Position numbers and translations under genes: made by a program
Notes under the pieces: generated by a model
The model's input: the letters and a program-made list of their open reading frames with translations, nothing else
Databases searched by the model: none
Told to the model about the DNA's origin: nothing
Shown: positions 62,595 through 64,000 of the stretch, in pieces
Position numbering within the stretch: position 1 is the stretch's first letter
Layout of the letters: each line of letters begins with the position of its first letter
From: Diabrotica undecimpunctata
Lineage: Eukaryota > Arthropoda > Insecta > Coleoptera > Chrysomelidae
Length of the DNA: 64,000 nt
Reading direction: 5' to 3'
NCBI RefSeq assembly: GCF_040954645.1
Contig: NC_092810.1
Coordinates: 72,774,660-72,838,659 of the forward strand

Positions 62595-64000
62595 CTAGCT
62601 CTTAACGAACTTTCTCCATTCCTTCCTATTGGATGCCATCTGTGTTGCTTCCTGCCAAGTCTTACCCTTACTCTGCAGTATCTGCGAGATGTCACTGTTC
62701 CATTCTTTAATGGGTCTTCCTCTTCTGTTCTTCCCTATTGGTTTGGCGTCCCACACTCTTTTAACTTGTCTATTATTGTCCATCCGGGTTAGATGTCCGA
62801 ACCATGCCAATTTTTTCTCTTTGATTGACTCGAGTATCGGTTTGATTTTGAGTCTTTCTCTTATTTCTTCATTTCTGATTCTATCAGTTCTTTTTACTCC
62901 TATCGTTCTTCTGAGGTATTTCATCTCTGCTGCCTGAATTCTGCTCTGATGTCTTTTGTTTAATATCCAATTTTCTGCTCCATATGTCACTGTAGGTCTA
63001 TATATTGTTTTGTATATTGTCATCTTGGTCTTTGTTGATATTTCTTTGTTATTAAGGAATCCTCTATTTAGTGCTTGGAATAGTTTTCCTGTGTTTTCCA
63101 TTCTGTTGTTAAGATCATCCTCGATGTCTCCTTTGTTGTTGATTACTGTTCCTGAGTATTTGTATGAATTTGTCTGTATTATTTTTTGTTGGTCTATCAT
63201 TACTTCTATTTGATCTTCCGTCCCTTGTTTCCTTGATATTTTCATTATTTGAGTCTTTTCTTTGTTTACGTTTAAGTTGTATTTGCTTGCTTCTAGGTTC
63301 CATTTCTCTAAGTTGTATTTCAGTTTTTCTGCAGTTTCCGCAATTAATACTATGTCGTCTGCAAATATACACATCTCAGCATTTATCGTTTGCATTCTGT
63401 TCCAACCGATGCAGTATTTCTTGAATGTTTTCTTACATTCTTTCACTATCTCATCTATTACATTTATGAATAGTACTGGGCTGAGGCTTCCCCCTTGTCT
63501 AACTCCTTGGGTTGTTTCGAATGGTTCTGACTGTATATTTAACATTCTTACTGTATTTGTTGTTTTCATGTATATACTCTTTGTTGCTTCTATCAGTTCA
63601 TCACTTACTTGTTTCTTCTTTAGACTTTCCCATATATCTTTTCTTTTGACTGAGTCGAATGCTTTTTCCATGTCTATAAAGCTCAGATGTATTTCTTTAT
63701 TTTTCTTTAAGGCTTTTTCTATTACTTGTTGCATGGTGAATATATGGTCTTGTGTGTTGTGTCCTTTCCTGAATCCACTTTGTACATCCTCTAATTTATG
63801 TTCTATTTCTTTTCTAATTTTCCTTTCTATTATGGTTTCGTATACTTTTGCTGCTACACATAGTAGTGATATACCTCTATAGTTCCTACAGTCTCTTGTG
63901 TTTCCTTTCTTGTATATAGGTATAATTACTGCATTTGTCCATTCTCTGGGTATTACTTTTCTCTTCCATATTAGGTTATATATGTATAACAATTTTTCTT
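62595..64000 (-). CDS. Open LINE reverse transcriptase, continues past window edge
   Basis: At least 465 codons without a stop, open at the right edge, so the endonuclease part lies beyond 64000. RT in order: REWTNAVIIPIYKKGNTRDC, NYRGISLLCVAAKVYETIIE, DVQSGFRKGHNTQDHIFTMQ, SFIDMEKAFDSVKRKDIWES (first Asp), TTQGVRQGGSLSPVLFINVI, MCIFADDIVLIAETAEKLKY (catalytic pair), KYNLNVNKEKTQIMKIS, and the thumb NSYKYSGTVINNKGDIEDDL. The C-terminus has VTYGAENWILNKRHQSRIQA, KYLRRTIGVKRTDRIRNEEI, KKLAWFGHLTRMDNNRQVKR and NRRGRPIKEWNSDISQILQS. All catalytic residues are intact, making this the best-preserved RT in the window. Target-primed reverse transcription of its own RNA; may still be active if the upstream part is whole. 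Confidence 0.92.
   Translation of the reverse strand, partial: EKLLYIYNLIWKRKVIPREWTNAVIIPIYKKGNTRDCRNYRGISLLCVAAKVYETIIERKIRKEIEHKLEDVQSGFRKGHNTQDHIFTMQQVIEKALKKNKEIHLSFIDMEKAFDSVKRKDIWESLKKKQVSDELIEATKSIYMKTTNTVRMLNIQSEPFETTQGVRQGGSLSPVLFINVIDEIVKECKKTFKKYCIGWNRMQTINAEMCIFADDIVLIAETAEKLKYNLEKWNLEASKYNLNVNKEKTQIMKISRKQGTEDQIEVMIDQQKIIQTNSYKYSGTVINNKGDIEDDLNNRMENTGKLFQALNRGFLNNKEISTKTKMTIYKTIYRPTVTYGAENWILNKRHQSRIQAAEMKYLRRTIGVKRTDRIRNEEIRERLKIKPILESIKEKKLAWFGHLTRMDNNRQVKRVWDAKPIGKNRRGRPIKEWNSDISQILQSKGKTWQEATQMASNRKEWRKFVKS

Noticed and set aside
63262..63882. 206-codon plus-strand frame rich in Ser, Phe and Cys
   Set aside because: Antisense to the intact LINE RT on the minus strand.

Overview
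This is a eukaryotic, almost certainly insect, chromosomal window. It is AT-rich, packed with decayed transposable elements and long (TA)n arrays, and a single host gene is threaded through it on the minus strand. Six exons with canonical gt/ag borders and mutually compatible phases (43948-44230, 40559-40748, 40042-40345, 26226-26914, 7766-7933, 4650-4865) encode the C-terminal part of the cytoplasmic 5'-3' exoribonuclease XRN1 (pacman in flies). The nuclease domain lies beyond the right edge and the last exon was not found, so it is probably left of base 1. The introns measure 3.2, 0.2, 13.1, 18.3 and 2.9 kb, and nearly everything else in the left 44 kb sits inside them. A large-genome insect such as a beetle is my guess; the species cannot be fixed from the sequence.

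Layout, left to right. 0-4.6 kb: a LINE scrap, a Ty3/gypsy pol relic with its 3' LTR, and a Penelope-like (PLE) end with a hammerhead-like motif between (TA)n tracts. 4.6-8 kb: two XRN1 exons around a mariner-family relic and a PLE endonuclease. 8.1-11.4 kb: an RTE-type LINE bounded by a 10-bp target duplication, inserted in a MITE-like repeat. 11.6-18.2 kb: Tc1, RTE, piggyBac and LINE relics. 18.3-19.3 kb: a 122-bp satellite. 19.9-21.7 kb: a Tc1 element with matched terminal inverted repeats, then a composite palindrome. 21.7-25.6 kb: a LINE inserted in another LINE. 26.2-26.9 kb: the long low-complexity XRN1 exon. 27.7-29.8 kb: a near-complete PLE. 30.4-34.6 kb: LINE relics. 32.5-39.4 kb: a 340-bp inverted repeat pair enclosing two halves of a DNA transposase, further PLE ends, a 1.06-kb near-perfect palindrome and a pogo/Tigger-like MITE. 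40-44.2 kb: three XRN1 exons and a Harbinger relic whose right terminal repeat is split by a second MITE. 44.6-53.8 kb: stacked insertions (LINE B inside LINE A inside a PLE inverted repeat; a separate RTE inside another LINE). 54-64 kb: LINE relics, a hammerhead ribozyme with a complete consensus core, and an uninterrupted LINE reverse-transcriptase frame running off the right edge.

The genes form no operon or pathway. XRN1 is the only host function seen; the rest are selfish elements at various stages of decay. The most distinctive theme is the repeated hammerhead ribozyme core, mostly at PLE ends. Three copies have a core and self-pairing stem III that look functional on paper, and two further copies are slightly weaker. 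The second theme is precise nesting: five LINE insertions can be bounded by 10-14 bp target duplications, and in four of these five the interrupted LINE reading frame closes up exactly when the insert is removed.
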